NCBI GenBank assembly: GCA_905176665.1
Contig: CAJINA010000240.1
Coordinates: 92,929-156,928, forward strand
DNA: 64,000 nucleotides
Reading direction: 5' to 3'
Source of the DNA: Olavius algarvensis Delta 4 endosymbiont
GTDB taxonomy: Bacteria > Desulfobacterota > Desulfobacteria > Desulfobacterales > CAJINA01
Shown here: positions 43,791 through 53,424 of the stretch, piece after piece
Layout of the letters: each line of letters begins with the position of its first letter
How positions within the stretch are numbered: position 1 is the stretch's first letter
Translations under genes and position numbers: made by a program
Notes under the pieces: model-generated
The model's input: the letters and a program-made list of their open reading frames with translations, nothing else
The model's database searches: none
Told to the model about the DNA's origin: nothing

Positions 43791-44903
43791 ATGATACAAG
43801 TATCAAGGCCTTCTATAGGTGTAGAGGAAATTAGGGAGATAGAGAAAGTATTTTCAACTGGTTGGCTAGGGCTCGGATCAACCGTTTATGATTTTGAAAA
43901 AGAATTACAAAACTTTATTGGCGCTTCAAATATAATTGCCGTTAATACTGGAACCAGTGCTCTTCACATTGCCCTTGAAGCATATGGTATAGGTCCAGGG
44001 GATGAGGTAATCGTACCTGCACTGACTTTTTGTGCAAGTATTCAAGTCATAACTGCACTTGGCGCTCATCCGGTATTTTGTGAGATAAAACCCGAGACTT
44101 TAAATGTTGATGTTACGGATATAGAAAATCGTATAAGCAGCCGAACCCGTGCCATAATGCCAGTACATTACTGCGGGCAAGCATGTGATATGGATTCACT
44201 GTTCCAAGCCATTGGAAAACGAGATATTAATATTATAGAGGATGCCGCTCATGCATTTGGTTCTTCATATAAAGGGAAGAGAATCGGAAGTTTTGGGGAT
44301 GCAACTTGTTTTAGTTTCGATCCAATAAAAAACCTTACATGTGGAGAAGGTGGCGCAATTGCACTGTCAAATAGACTGATAGCTGAAAAGATACGTGTAA
44401 AAAGAATTCTCGGTATTGATAAGGATACTTGGCACCGTTATAAAAATGAACGAGCTTGGTTTTATGAAGTTACCACTCAAGGATATCGATATCACATGAG
44501 TAATATAAGTGCTGCAATTGGAATTGCGCAATTTAAAAAACTTGATGCTTTCATAAGTAGAAAAAAAGAAATCGTGAGACGGTATAATTGTGCATTTTCG
44601 ACAATAGATGGATTGAGAGTACTTAATTGGAATCTTAAAGAGACCGCCCCTTTTACATATATTGTTAGAGTGCTAGGAGGCAGGAGAAATGCATTAATAG
44701 ACTTTCTAAAGAATAAAGGAGTGGGCACTGGCATACATTACATTCCCAATCACTTGCACCCTTTTTTTAAAGAATTTGCAACGCCTCTACCAATAACAGA
44801 AAAAACCGGTGAGGAAATTCTCACACTTCCTTTATATTACGAGATGACAGATGACCAAGTAAGTATTGTAATTGATAGCGTTCTAGAATTTTTTAAACCC
44901 TAA
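43791..44903 (+). CDS. DegT/DnrJ/EryC1 sugar aminotransferase
   Basis: PLP-dependent aminotransferase of nucleotide-linked keto sugars. Visible are GWLGLGSTVYDFEKEL (about 27), NTGTSALHIALEA, GDEVIVPALTFCAS (about 79-92), EDAAHAFGSSYKGKRIG (about 158-174), the PLP lysine in FSFDPIKNLTCGEGGA (about 185-200) and HYIPNHLHP. The ATG at 43791 is preferred because AGAGG lies 6 bp before it; an ATG at 43773 lacks a site. A cupin gene follows 21 bp later, an association seen in amino-sugar pathways (for example FdtA/FdtB). Confidence 0.92.
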   Translation: MIQVSRPSIGVEEIREIEKVFSTGWLGLGSTVYDFEKELQNFIGASNIIAVNTGTSALHIALEAYGIGPGDEVIVPALTFCASIQVITALGAHPVFCEIKPETLNVDVTDIENRISSRTRAIMPVHYCGQACDMDSLFQAIGKRDINIIEDAAHAFGSSYKGKRIGSFGDATCFSFDPIKNLTCGEGGAIALSNRLIAEKIRVKRILGIDKDTWHRYKNERAWFYEVTTQGYRYHMSNISAAIGIAQFKKLDAFISRKKEIVRRYNCAFSTIDGLRVLNWNLKETAPFTYIVRVLGGRRNALIDFLKNKGVGTGIHYIPNHLHPFFKEFATPLPITEKTGEEILTLPLYYEMTDDQVSIVIDSVLEFFKP

Positions 44904-44924
44904 TTTTGGCTACAGGTGAAATTT

Positions 44925-45359
44925 ATGTCACTAAATGTACAGAAGCATTCTATGATTATAACTAAGAATAGTAAAGGAAAGAGAAACGGTTGGCTTTTAC
45001 CAATTTTTAATATCAACGATAAATTTGTAGATGAAGCACAACACCCTAAACAAGTCTACCTTACTGTGATTTCCCCGAAAGGAGTTAAGGGGCCACATTT
45101 GCATTTAAAAAGGTGGGGGTTATTTACCTGTATAAAAGGGAATGCAAAAATTATAATTAGAACAGAAAATGGATACGATGAGTATTTCTCAGGAGAAGAC
45201 TATAATTTCGCTACAATCCAAGTGCCGGCTGGAACCCCAGCTGCTTTAAAAAACTTAGGTAATAGTGAAGCATATATCATAAACATGCCTTCACCGGCTT
45301 GGAGCATTGATGATCAGGATGAACATCCCGTATCGTTTGACGATTATTCGTTCGATTAG
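44925..45359 (+). CDS. RmlC/FdtA-like cupin, sugar isomerase or epimerase candidate
   Basis: About 144 residues forming a jelly-roll: PKQVYLTVISPKGVKGPHLHLKRWGLFTCIKGNAKI (about 42-77) gives the cupin His pair region and TIQVPAGTPAALKNLG the second strand group. WxcM/FdtA-like cupins isomerise or epimerise dTDP-keto sugars before amination; the aminotransferase lies directly upstream. The ATG at 44925 is used (AGG about 9 bp before). Substrate unknown. Confidence 0.8.
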   Translation: MSLNVQKHSMIITKNSKGKRNGWLLPIFNINDKFVDEAQHPKQVYLTVISPKGVKGPHLHLKRWGLFTCIKGNAKIIIRTENGYDEYFSGEDYNFATIQVPAGTPAALKNLGNSEAYIINMPSPAWSIDDQDEHPVSFDDYSFD

Positions 45360-45424
45360 GGAGATAGGCTAAGTCAAATTAAGCACTTTATTTCGAGATC
45401 TATTGAATTTTGAAAGATTATAGC

Positions 45425-46327
45425 ATGCCAAATGTAAGCGTTATCATGAATTGCTACAACGGAGCAGAGTTTTTAAGAGATGCAATAGATAGCGTTTATG
45501 CACAAACATATAATAACTGGGAAATCATTTTGTGGGATGACGACTCTGATGACAACACACGAGAGATAGCATCAAGTTATGATAAAAAGTTAAGATATTT
45601 TAAGGGACAAAAAGCAAAAAATTTAGGTGAAGTCAGGAATAGAGCAATCAGAAAAGCTAGAGGCAAACTATTAGCTTTTTTAGATCAGGATGATAAGTGG
45701 TTACCAAAAAAACTTGAGATGCAGATTTCTAAGTTTGATAGTGAAAATGTGGGATTGGTGTATTCAAACTTTTACTATTATAATAAAAAGACCGGAAGCA
45801 AGAATGTAGCTTTTAAAAAGAATTATGAACAAAAAAGAGAATTCAAAGATTTTTTGCGAAACTACAATATTAACATGCAAACTGCAATTATCAGAAATCT
45901 ACCGGAAAATAGATTCAATCCTATGCTGACAATATCAGAAGAATATGAACTATTTATGCTGATCCTATCTAGAAGCAAAACGCGCTATGTATCAGTACCT
46001 TTGTCAATTTATCAAATCCATGACGGTATGCAAAGCCTAAAGAAAATTCATTTATATCCCTACGAAATGCAAACCGCATTAGAAACATTTAATTCGGAAA
46101 TTGATGGATTTAAAGATAAATACAAGAGTGAAATACGGTATCTACGCTTCAAAATAGAATACTATAAAGCAAGAGCAGCCATGGCAGTAGGCGACCGGTC
46201 CAAGGCATTAGCATTATTAATTCACTCAGAAGGCTCCATAATAAAGAGAGGTTTTCTGGTTTTCCTTGTTGTTCTTGGTAAAAGGGTTTGGCACAAAATT
46301 CACGAAATAACTAATAGGTACCACTAG
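45425..46327 (+). CDS. Family 2 glycosyltransferase
   Basis: GT-A fold: VSVIMNCYNGAEFLRDAIDSVYAQTYNNWEIIL at the N-terminus, then DDDSDDNTREIA and the DxD-like FLDQDDKWLPKKLEMQ (about 80-95). The C-terminal part is charged and without membrane segments, so it is a cytoplasmic enzyme adding one sugar to the lipid-linked repeat unit. An upstream in-frame TTG (45410) is possible but the ATG at 45425 begins right at the conserved strand. Acceptor and donor cannot be read. Confidence 0.9.
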   Translation: MPNVSVIMNCYNGAEFLRDAIDSVYAQTYNNWEIILWDDDSDDNTREIASSYDKKLRYFKGQKAKNLGEVRNRAIRKARGKLLAFLDQDDKWLPKKLEMQISKFDSENVGLVYSNFYYYNKKTGSKNVAFKKNYEQKREFKDFLRNYNINMQTAIIRNLPENRFNPMLTISEEYELFMLILSRSKTRYVSVPLSIYQIHDGMQSLKKIHLYPYEMQTALETFNSEIDGFKDKYKSEIRYLRFKIEYYKARAAMAVGDRSKALALLIHSEGSIIKRGFLVFLVVLGKRVWHKIHEITNRYH

Positions 46328-46347
46328 GGCCTATTTAGAATCCCAAT

Positions 46348-47763
46348 ATGTACAGTTTAGATATATCAATATTATTATTTATTGCCCCCATATCCATTTT
46401 GATTGCTTTCCCAATCAAACCGAAAAATCTCGTATACATGTATATAATCTTATGGCTGTTTTTCCCACATGGAATGAGAAGTATAGGAGGCTACTATCGT
46501 TTAGATACCAGCTTTTTCAGTTACTATTTTATATTAAAATCAATCATTGCAATATCTATAGCGTTGAGGGTTGCGATAAACCTGAAGCTTCTTTTAGCAG
46601 ATCGGCACACTAAACAGCTGGCATACTGGGCTTTCATTTTTTGTTTATGTATTTGTATACTTGGCTATATAAGGCTCTCTTTTGGATACACCGAACAATG
46701 TAGCATTAATTTTGATTTGGGAGAAGCAGGCATCTACTTCATTTTAGATTCTTTTTTCAATGTTATTTTTCTGCTTGGTCTCATCACATACCTTCGTGAT
46801 TACCAAGATATCGAGAAAGTGTTCTATCTCTTTGTATTTGCAGGGGTTTTGACAATAGCAGACTTTACCTTCTTATATAAGCTAAATTCAATAGGGTCAG
46901 TAACTCACGTAGTCCAAGGAGTTGATATCGGTGGACGATACCGCGGTATAATTATGAATGACTACGTTAGGATGGGACGATTTTGTATTTTAACCATTGG
47001 TGCCGGTTTGTATTTCTGGTTAACAAAAAAGAATTTAATTTGGCTATTACTTGCCATCGTTATGGCATTCATTGTGTTTCATACATATCAGCGGACTGCC
47101 ATGATCATGGCGATCATTATATTTGCCTTTCCTGTAGTTTACTTGATTAAAATTCATGCTTCACGCTTAAATATGTTCCTTGTTTGCTCCTTGTTCATTT
47201 TAGTAATTGTGTCGCTTACTACGTTAGTAGTCTTTATACCAATGCCCGATTTGTATATAGGGGCAAGACAAGAAAATCTTTTAGATCCACGAAGTTCATA
47301 TGAGCGTCTTTTTTTATGGCTCAATGGATTCCAACTTTTTAAAAAAAATATTCTGCTTGGCGTTGGACTTGGCGAAAGCCAGTACTGCTTAATTGAATTG
47401 TTGATAAGCTCCGGACTAAATTGGGCAATATTCGATACAAGCATAATCCACTACCAGACGCATTATGTTGCTAAAAGTGTTCATAATATGTATCTACAAT
47501 TGATGGTGGAAACAGGTTTGGTTGGAACTTTTCTTTTAGCCTGGTGGGTTTTTCTATTTAAAAGGGTATGGACTAAGATTAAAAAAGGAGTATTGCATTC
47601 ACCAACCAGAAATAAAGTAGAGATAGTAACCACGATATCATTTGCAATTCTTATCGCAAATGCATTTGGGTATTTTTTCGATAGTCATTACAATTGGTTT
47701 GTCTTTATGTTGTCTACCTATTTGCCCTTCCTAGCGTATAGAACCATTCCATTACAAAAGTGA
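46348..47763 (+). CDS. wzy: Wzy-like O-antigen polymerase
   Basis: A 471-residue integral membrane protein with about 11-12 hydrophobic helices and a large periplasmic loop (about 300-385). The Wzy/O-ligase core motif is visible: LLGVGLGESQYCLIELL and, after the loop, VHNMYLQLMVETGLVGTFLLAWWVFLF (about 378-404), the HN...E.GxxG pattern. It joins repeat units on undecaprenyl pyrophosphate in the periplasm. Sequence identity in this family is low, so the polymer cannot be deduced. Works with Wzx (29097) and Wzz (24693). Confidence 0.88.
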   Translation: MYSLDISILLFIAPISILIAFPIKPKNLVYMYIILWLFFPHGMRSIGGYYRLDTSFFSYYFILKSIIAISIALRVAINLKLLLADRHTKQLAYWAFIFCLCICILGYIRLSFGYTEQCSINFDLGEAGIYFILDSFFNVIFLLGLITYLRDYQDIEKVFYLFVFAGVLTIADFTFLYKLNSIGSVTHVVQGVDIGGRYRGIIMNDYVRMGRFCILTIGAGLYFWLTKKNLIWLLLAIVMAFIVFHTYQRTAMIMAIIIFAFPVVYLIKIHASRLNMFLVCSLFILVIVSLTTLVVFIPMPDLYIGARQENLLDPRSSYERLFLWLNGFQLFKKNILLGVGLGESQYCLIELLISSGLNWAIFDTSIIHYQTHYVAKSVHNMYLQLMVETGLVGTFLLAWWVFLFKRVWTKIKKGVLHSPTRNKVEIVTTISFAILIANAFGYFFDSHYNWFVFMLSTYLPFLAYRTIPLQK

Positions 47764-47798
47764 TAATCTTTAAAAACTTCTGAGCAAATAGATATTAT

Positions 47799-49745
47799 AT
47801 GTGTGGAATTACTGGCATATTAAGCAGGGAGCTTTCACCTGAACGTTGGGAGCGCTTGTTAAAAGCAATGACCAACTCGCTTGAACACCGCGGCCCGGAT
47901 GACTGCGGATGCTGGTATGATACTAGTGCCGGGGTTGGCTTGGGACATCGGCGGTTGTCGATAATCGACCTTTCCAAAAATGGAAGTCAGCCGATGCAAT
48001 CAAAAGGTGGACGTTATTTAATTTCCTACAATGGAGAAGTCTATAATTACATTGAGTTGCGAAAAAAATTAGAGAAGTTCGGGCATCTTTTCATTGGCCA
48101 CTCTGATACTGAAGTATTACTATCCGCTATTGAGCAATGGGGTCTTTTCAAGGCCGTTAATCGTTTTAATGGCATGTTCTCCATCGCTCTGTGGGATCGA
48201 GATGAGCAGGTGCTTCATTTAATTAGAGACAGACTCGGTATTAAACCCCTTTACTATGGCCGGGTCAAGAATACATTCGCTTTCGCATCTGAGTTGAAAG
48301 CCCTCAAAGCCTGTTCGTTATTTCCCACCGATATAAATAGAAATGCTTTGACACTGATGTTACGTCACAACTGTATACCATCCCCCTATACGATCTATAA
48401 AAATATATATAAGCTTCTCCCAGGTTATATTTTATCAATAGACCATAAACAGGATGATAAATCCGAATTAACTCAGTATTGGAGTGTCAGGGATACTGCT
48501 TTGAATGGTTTCTCCAAGCCAATAAATGGCAGTACCCGTGAGATTACGGATCGTCTAGAAAAGCTTCTGAAAAATGCGGTAGAAATGCGGATGATCGCTG
48601 ATGTACCATTGGGTGCATTTCTGTCTGGCGGGGTTGATTCTTCAACAGTCGTGGCGCTGATGCAGGCGCATAGCTGTAGACCGATAAAAACATTTAGTGT
48701 CGGATTTCATGAAACGGCTTTTAGTGAAGCTGAAGATGCAAGACGAATCGCAAAGCACTTGGGAACAGATCATACTGAACTCTATGTGACTGCCTCTGAT
48801 GCTTTAGCAGTAATCCCAAAACTACCGAGGCTTTATGACGAGCCGTTTTCGGATTCCTCTCAAATTCCTACATTTTTAATTTCGGAATTGGCCCAAAAAC
48901 ATGTCACTGTGAGTCTTTCTGGAGATGGTGGAGATGAGATATTCGGTGGGTATAACCGGTACCTTTGGGGGCCCAGTATCTGGCGGAAGACCGGTTGGAT
49001 GCCACGTGCTTTTAAGGGATTAATAGCAAACATGCTTACCGGTTTGTTACCTGAAACATGGGACAGACTATATCAAATCATTCAATACAATTTACCCGAA
49101 GATTATAGGCAGCGGAATCCCGGTGAAAAAATACACAAACTGGCTCAAGCCATTAGGGCGGAAAATCCAAAAGACATGTACCGGTCAATAGTATCTCATT
49201 GGAAAAATCCAGCGGAAATTGTGATTGATGGGAAAGAACCTTCAACAGTTCTTACGAAGACAACGCTGTGGACCGAACCTCACAACTTCACGGCCTATAT
49301 GATGCTATTGGACACCCTTACTTACCTCCAAGATGATATTCTCACCAAATTGGATAGAGCTAGCATGGGGGTAAGCCTTGAAGCGAGAGTCCCGCTTTTG
49401 GATCACCGTGTAGTTGAATTTGCGTGGCGTATTCCACTTTCAATGAAAGCGAGACAGAAACAATCCAAATGGATATTAAGACAGGTTCTTTACAAATATG
49501 TCCCCAGAGAGTTAATTGAACGACCTAAATGGGGATTTGGTATACCGATTGGTGATTGGCTTCAAAATCAGCTGCGGGACTGGACTGAAACACTGTTGTC
49601 AGAAAAACGACTTAAGGAAGACGGTTTTTTTGATCCTCGACCAATTCGGCGAATGTGGAAGGAGCACCTGTCTGGACGCGGCAACTGGCAAAATCATTTG
49701 TGGGACATATTAATGTTCCAAGGGTGGCTGGACCATAATCGTTAA
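47799..49745 (+). CDS. asnB: Asparagine synthase-like glutamine amidotransferase (AsnB family)
   Basis: Begins MCGITGIL, so Cys2 is the glutaminase nucleophile. The class II glutaminase domain (1-200) contains LGHRRLSIIDLS and SYNGEVYNY. The ATP-binding domain has FLSGGVDSSTVVALM (about 273-287) and SLSGDGGDEIFGGYNRY (about 370-386), then DRASMGVSLEARVPLLDH. The catalytic set is complete. In polysaccharide loci such enzymes often amidate sugar carboxylates (uronamides) rather than making asparagine; UDP-uronic acid enzymes are present at 11233, 14330 and 18050, which fits that idea but does not prove it. Confidence 0.92.
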   Translation: MCGITGILSRELSPERWERLLKAMTNSLEHRGPDDCGCWYDTSAGVGLGHRRLSIIDLSKNGSQPMQSKGGRYLISYNGEVYNYIELRKKLEKFGHLFIGHSDTEVLLSAIEQWGLFKAVNRFNGMFSIALWDRDEQVLHLIRDRLGIKPLYYGRVKNTFAFASELKALKACSLFPTDINRNALTLMLRHNCIPSPYTIYKNIYKLLPGYILSIDHKQDDKSELTQYWSVRDTALNGFSKPINGSTREITDRLEKLLKNAVEMRMIADVPLGAFLSGGVDSSTVVALMQAHSCRPIKTFSVGFHETAFSEAEDARRIAKHLGTDHTELYVTASDALAVIPKLPRLYDEPFSDSSQIPTFLISELAQKHVTVSLSGDGGDEIFGGYNRYLWGPSIWRKTGWMPRAFKGLIANMLTGLLPETWDRLYQIIQYNLPEDYRQRNPGEKIHKLAQAIRAENPKDMYRSIVSHWKNPAEIVIDGKEPSTVLTKTTLWTEPHNFTAYMMLLDTLTYLQDDILTKLDRASMGVSLEARVPLLDHRVVEFAWRIPLSMKARQKQSKWILRQVLYKYVPRELIERPKWGFGIPIGDWLQNQLRDWTETLLSEKRLKEDGFFDPRPIRRMWKEHLSGRGNWQNHLWDILMFQGWLDHNR

Positions 49746-49876
49746 AGAAATCAAATAAGCATATTGAAGGTGCAATATTTGTGGTTCTAAAGTAAATTGA
49801 ATATTGCAGGCGATACTGATGCAATTGCCCATGTCGATTATCGGTTCAGCAAAAAGAAACAGATCTTCAAAATATC

Positions 49877-51088
49877 ATGTCGAAAATGGTTCCCAGAAGT
49901 AAGACTAATCAATTTACAGGTTCCGAGAAACCCAAGGTTGTGTGCCGTATATCACCGTCTCCTATGGCATTCAGCAGTATTTTCAAGGGACAGATGCGTT
50001 ATCTTAACGAAAATGGATTTGAAACGGTTATAATTTGTTCAGATGGCCCAGAGGTTAACGAGGTTAGGAATTCCGAAGGTTGCCGGGTTATTACGGTACC
50101 CTTTAGCCGGTATATTTCATTTAAAACTGACATAATTTTAATATATCGTATCTATAAGATTCTTCAACAGGTCAGACCCGATATTGTCCATACCCATACA
50201 TCAAAGGCAGGATTGCTCGGCATGATTGCCGCGACTGCTGCTCGAGTACCGGTTAAAATTCATTCTGTACCGGGATTACGGTTGATAGAGACAACCGGGG
50301 TTACTTTTGCAGTCTTATATTTTTTTGAAAGACTTATCTATCAACTGTCAACGTATGTCTATCCAAACAGTCGATCTCTCAAAGAGTATATTACAAAAAA
50401 GAGAATGTGTCCCTTTGCGAAAATTCGCATGGTTGGCAACGGGTCCTCAAATGGTGTAGATATAAAACGGTTTAATCCCCAACTTAAGCAGTCGGCCAGA
50501 ATAGAATTACTTAGAAGCAAGATTGGAATTGATAATGGCGCGATTATTATAGCCTATCTAGGCCGTATAGTGAAAGAAAAAGGAATACACGAACTGGTTG
50601 AAAGCTTCCAGAGTCTCTGCCAGAAAAATTATAATGTTTATTTATTGTTAATTGGTAAATACGAAGACGCTTACGATAGCATAAGCATGCAGGTCAAGCA
50701 CCTTATTGATTACCATCAAAATATCCATGTTACCGGATGGGTTAACAATGTAGAAAACTATTTGGCTGCCTGTGATATTCTGGTTCACCCCTCATACAGG
50801 GAAGGTTTTTCCAATGCAATATTGCAAGGGGGGGCGATGGGTTTACCGATAATTGCCTGCGACATACCCGGCTGTAATGATGTAATTAGAGACAATGAAA
50901 CAGGGCTGTTGGTTACACCAAAAGATCCAATACGACTGACACACAAAATCGAAAAATTGATTAATAATCCAGCCCTTTCAAGAAAACTCGGTCAAGCTGC
51001 CCGTAATCATGCTGTAGGCAACTATGGCAACCTCGAATTGTGGAAAGAGATCAAACAAGAGTACAACACGTTACTCAACGGCGTATAG
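49877..51088 (+). CDS. Family 4 glycosyltransferase
   Basis: GT-B retaining transferase: VHTHTSKAGLLGMIAATAA (about 111-129) in the acceptor half, IAYLGRIVKEKGIHELVESF (about 229-248) and PSYREGFSNAILQGGAMGLPIIACDIPGC (about 304-332) in the donor half. The usual E-x7-E pair here reads E...Q (EGFSNAILQ), so the second Glu is replaced by Gln; this occurs in some capsule GT4 enzymes. Cytoplasmic. The N-terminal 20 residues before KPKVVCRIS are not conserved-looking, so the start may lie slightly downstream. Confidence 0.9.
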   Translation: MSKMVPRSKTNQFTGSEKPKVVCRISPSPMAFSSIFKGQMRYLNENGFETVIICSDGPEVNEVRNSEGCRVITVPFSRYISFKTDIILIYRIYKILQQVRPDIVHTHTSKAGLLGMIAATAARVPVKIHSVPGLRLIETTGVTFAVLYFFERLIYQLSTYVYPNSRSLKEYITKKRMCPFAKIRMVGNGSSNGVDIKRFNPQLKQSARIELLRSKIGIDNGAIIIAYLGRIVKEKGIHELVESFQSLCQKNYNVYLLLIGKYEDAYDSISMQVKHLIDYHQNIHVTGWVNNVENYLAACDILVHPSYREGFSNAILQGGAMGLPIIACDIPGCNDVIRDNETGLLVTPKDPIRLTHKIEKLINNPALSRKLGQAARNHAVGNYGNLELWKEIKQEYNTLLNGV

Positions 51089-51173
51089 GGGAGTTGCCCG
51101 GTAAAGTATACGTTTAATTCAAATTGCTAAAGGCACAATATGGTAAGACCTATTAATAGGAAGCTGTAGTGAT

Positions 51174-52622
51174 ATGAGGATATTATTAGTTAACCCCCCT
51201 GCTGAGAACGAGATCACAACCCAGGTAAGCAAATTCGTTAAAGGTGAAAGCAGCATGCAACCACCTTTGGGCTTGTTGTATATCGCAGCGTACATGCGCT
51301 CAAAAGGATATGAAGATGTATTTATTTTAGATTGCCAGGGGCAGGGAATTGACTATGGCAACCTGCCAAAGAAGATTATCGCCTTTGATCCGGATATAGT
51401 CGGCATGACAGCAATGACATTTACAATGATGGATGTATCTATCGTGGCGGATATTGTTAAAAAACTTTTTCCATCAGTCCCGGTCGTGATTGGCGGGCCG
51501 CATGTAGATATATACCCTAATGAGACAATGGCGCTGAAAAATGTTGATTATGTCATCCGCGGCGAAGGCGAGATACCATTTTTTGATCTTGTCAGGGCAT
51601 TAGAAACACCTGGTGATGAATATAAGAAAATAAGCAATTTGGTATGGATTGATAGAGAGGGAAAAATCAATAAAAACCCTGTTCGCGATGTTCTGAATAA
51701 CTACGACGAGATACCTTTTCCGGCTCGGGACATGCTCCCTGTTGATAACTATTTTTCAATCATGACTTCGTCTAATCCGGTGACGTCTTTGATGACAGCT
51801 AAAGGATGCCCATACAATTGTATTTTTTGTTATCACCTTCACCACAGAGTAAGCTATCGTTCTGTCAGTTCAGTAGTCGACGAGATGGAAGAATGCAAAG
51901 AATTGAGAATTCGAGAGGTTTTTTTTACCGACGACACTTTTTATCTTAACTCGAAAAGGGCCATTGAAATTTGTGATGAGATTGTAAAGCGGAAGCTGAA
52001 ATTGCCATGGGGAGCAAGAGCACGTGTAAATAATGTTTCCGAAGAGATGCTGACTGCCTTTAAAAAGGCAGGCTGTAAAAGGCTCCATATTGGTGTTGAG
52101 TCTGGAAGCCAAAAGATTTTAGACAGGCTTAACAAAAAGATTACAGTAGGCCAGATAGAAAAAGCCTTCTCTTTGTGTAGAAAACACAAAATTAAAACAC
52201 TTGCGTATTGTATCATTGGTTCGCCTGATGAGACTTTAAAAGAGGTTGATGAAACAATAAATCTAATTGGAAGAATAAAACCTGATTATGTCCAATATTC
52301 ACGAATGACACCTATGCCTGATACAATATTATATCGTGAGGGCCTGAAGAGGAAGATATTATCACATGATTATTGGCTAGAGTTTGCAAAAGATCCTACA
52401 AAACCTGTATCACCACAGTTTTGGACGGAAAATTTCTCAAAAGAGGAGCTTGTTGATTTAGCAGATTATGCAACCCAGCGGTTTTATCTCAGACCTTCAT
52501 ATGTCCTGAAGTCATTATTTGAAGTAAAAAACCCTAAAGAATTTTTACGCAAGGCGAATGTAGGACTTAATATGGTGAAGGGTAATATTTCGAAAAAAGC
52601 CTTTAGATTAAAAATGCCGTAA
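51174..52622 (+). CDS. B12-binding radical SAM protein, second copy type
   Basis: Same architecture as 42156 but diverged. The cobalamin-binding domain has PPLGLLYIAAYMRSKGYE, VGMTAMTFTMMDVS, VIGGPHVDIYPNETM and IRGEGEIPFFDL. The cluster motif is AKGCPYNCIFCYHLHH (CxxxCxxC, about 209-216). FTDDTFYLNSKRAIEICDEI and a typical GVESGSQKILDRLNKKITV follow. Likely modifies a sugar or the lipid carrier by radical chemistry, perhaps methylation. It is followed by a degraded gene, so the operon may be interrupted here. Confidence 0.88.
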   Translation: MRILLVNPPAENEITTQVSKFVKGESSMQPPLGLLYIAAYMRSKGYEDVFILDCQGQGIDYGNLPKKIIAFDPDIVGMTAMTFTMMDVSIVADIVKKLFPSVPVVIGGPHVDIYPNETMALKNVDYVIRGEGEIPFFDLVRALETPGDEYKKISNLVWIDREGKINKNPVRDVLNNYDEIPFPARDMLPVDNYFSIMTSSNPVTSLMTAKGCPYNCIFCYHLHHRVSYRSVSSVVDEMEECKELRIREVFFTDDTFYLNSKRAIEICDEIVKRKLKLPWGARARVNNVSEEMLTAFKKAGCKRLHIGVESGSQKILDRLNKKITVGQIEKAFSLCRKHKIKTLAYCIIGSPDETLKEVDETINLIGRIKPDYVQYSRMTPMPDTILYREGLKRKILSHDYWLEFAKDPTKPVSPQFWTENFSKEELVDLADYATQRFYLRPSYVLKSLFEVKNPKEFLRKANVGLNMVKGNISKKAFRLKMP

Positions 52623-52689
52623 TATTCAAGCCATTGAAAAACCTTGAATAGCATATTGAGCAAAAGCATCAAGGATAAAGCATTACAGC

Positions 52690-53235
52690 CAAAAACAAGG
52701 CTGTTTATTCGTCCTTTGGCGGTAGATGAAGTTTCAAAAGAAATCTCGCTGCGCATGATTGCATTCTCTTCTTTTTTCTTACTATCCTGGGGCTGTCTTT
52801 TTTGAAATTGTTGTATCGGCTATATATACAAAGATTGACCGAGATATGACTGGTTGCAGAACACGATGGAAATATTGCAGTAGTGTTACTTGGGACCAAC
52901 CACCCTGTTGGGTTTATAGAAAACTGGCAATTAGCCATATCTTGCTTTAGGCCTCTCATTACGCGTCCGGCTAAAATACTACGCTTGATTCGAGATCTTT
53001 TTTAAAAGTGACGGTCCAACCTTAGAAGATGGTTCCGCTTTGCATGTGTCTATCTGCGTTTATCCAACCTTCCAGGGAATGGGTATAATCCAGAACTTAT
53101 TATTGGCATTTGAATATGAGTTCTCGAAAAAGGCGAATATGAAAAGTGATCAAACGGCTGCAGGCACTTACCATGCTCAAATCGCTTTTGATTCATACTC
53201 CAAGCCATTAAATTCGAAAATCTGCATATGTTAGT
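52690..53235 (+). pseudogene. Degenerate GNAT-type N-acetyltransferase
   Basis: No intact frame exists, but pieces in different frames line up as one acetyltransferase: LKLLYRLYIQRLTEI (about 52800), LVAEHDGNIAVVLLGTNHP (about 52850), CWVYRKLAISHILL (another frame, about 52905), then SICVYPTFQGMGIIQNLLLAFEYEFSK (about 53045-53125), the acetyl-CoA loop (Q-x-x-G-x-x). Several frameshifts and stops separate them. Reading the pieces as one gene is my inference. The 740-bp gap holds nothing else recognisable. Confidence 0.55.
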
Positions 53236-53424
53236 ATCTTTTGCCATCAGAAGAATTAAATTGCTTCAAACTTTTTCTTGGCTATAGGACTATATTTTAT
53301 ACTGGTTGTGCAAAGCTCTCAATGCATGGATTATTAAACATCGACCTATTCCAAATGACCCTAAATGTTGCTATTTCCATTCAGCAACTCGGTCGAGGGT
53401 GGGGCGAAGGATAAAAGGGTTAAG

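Noticed and set aside
52718..52725. GGCGGTAG, the core of the ops/JUMPstart element of polysaccharide operons
   Set aside because: It lies inside the decayed acetyltransferase in the middle of the block, the following bases do not match, and no rfaH-type context is visible.
53040..53234. Stand-alone 64-residue gene
   Set aside because: It reads as the C-terminal fragment of the decayed acetyltransferase, with no start signal of its own.
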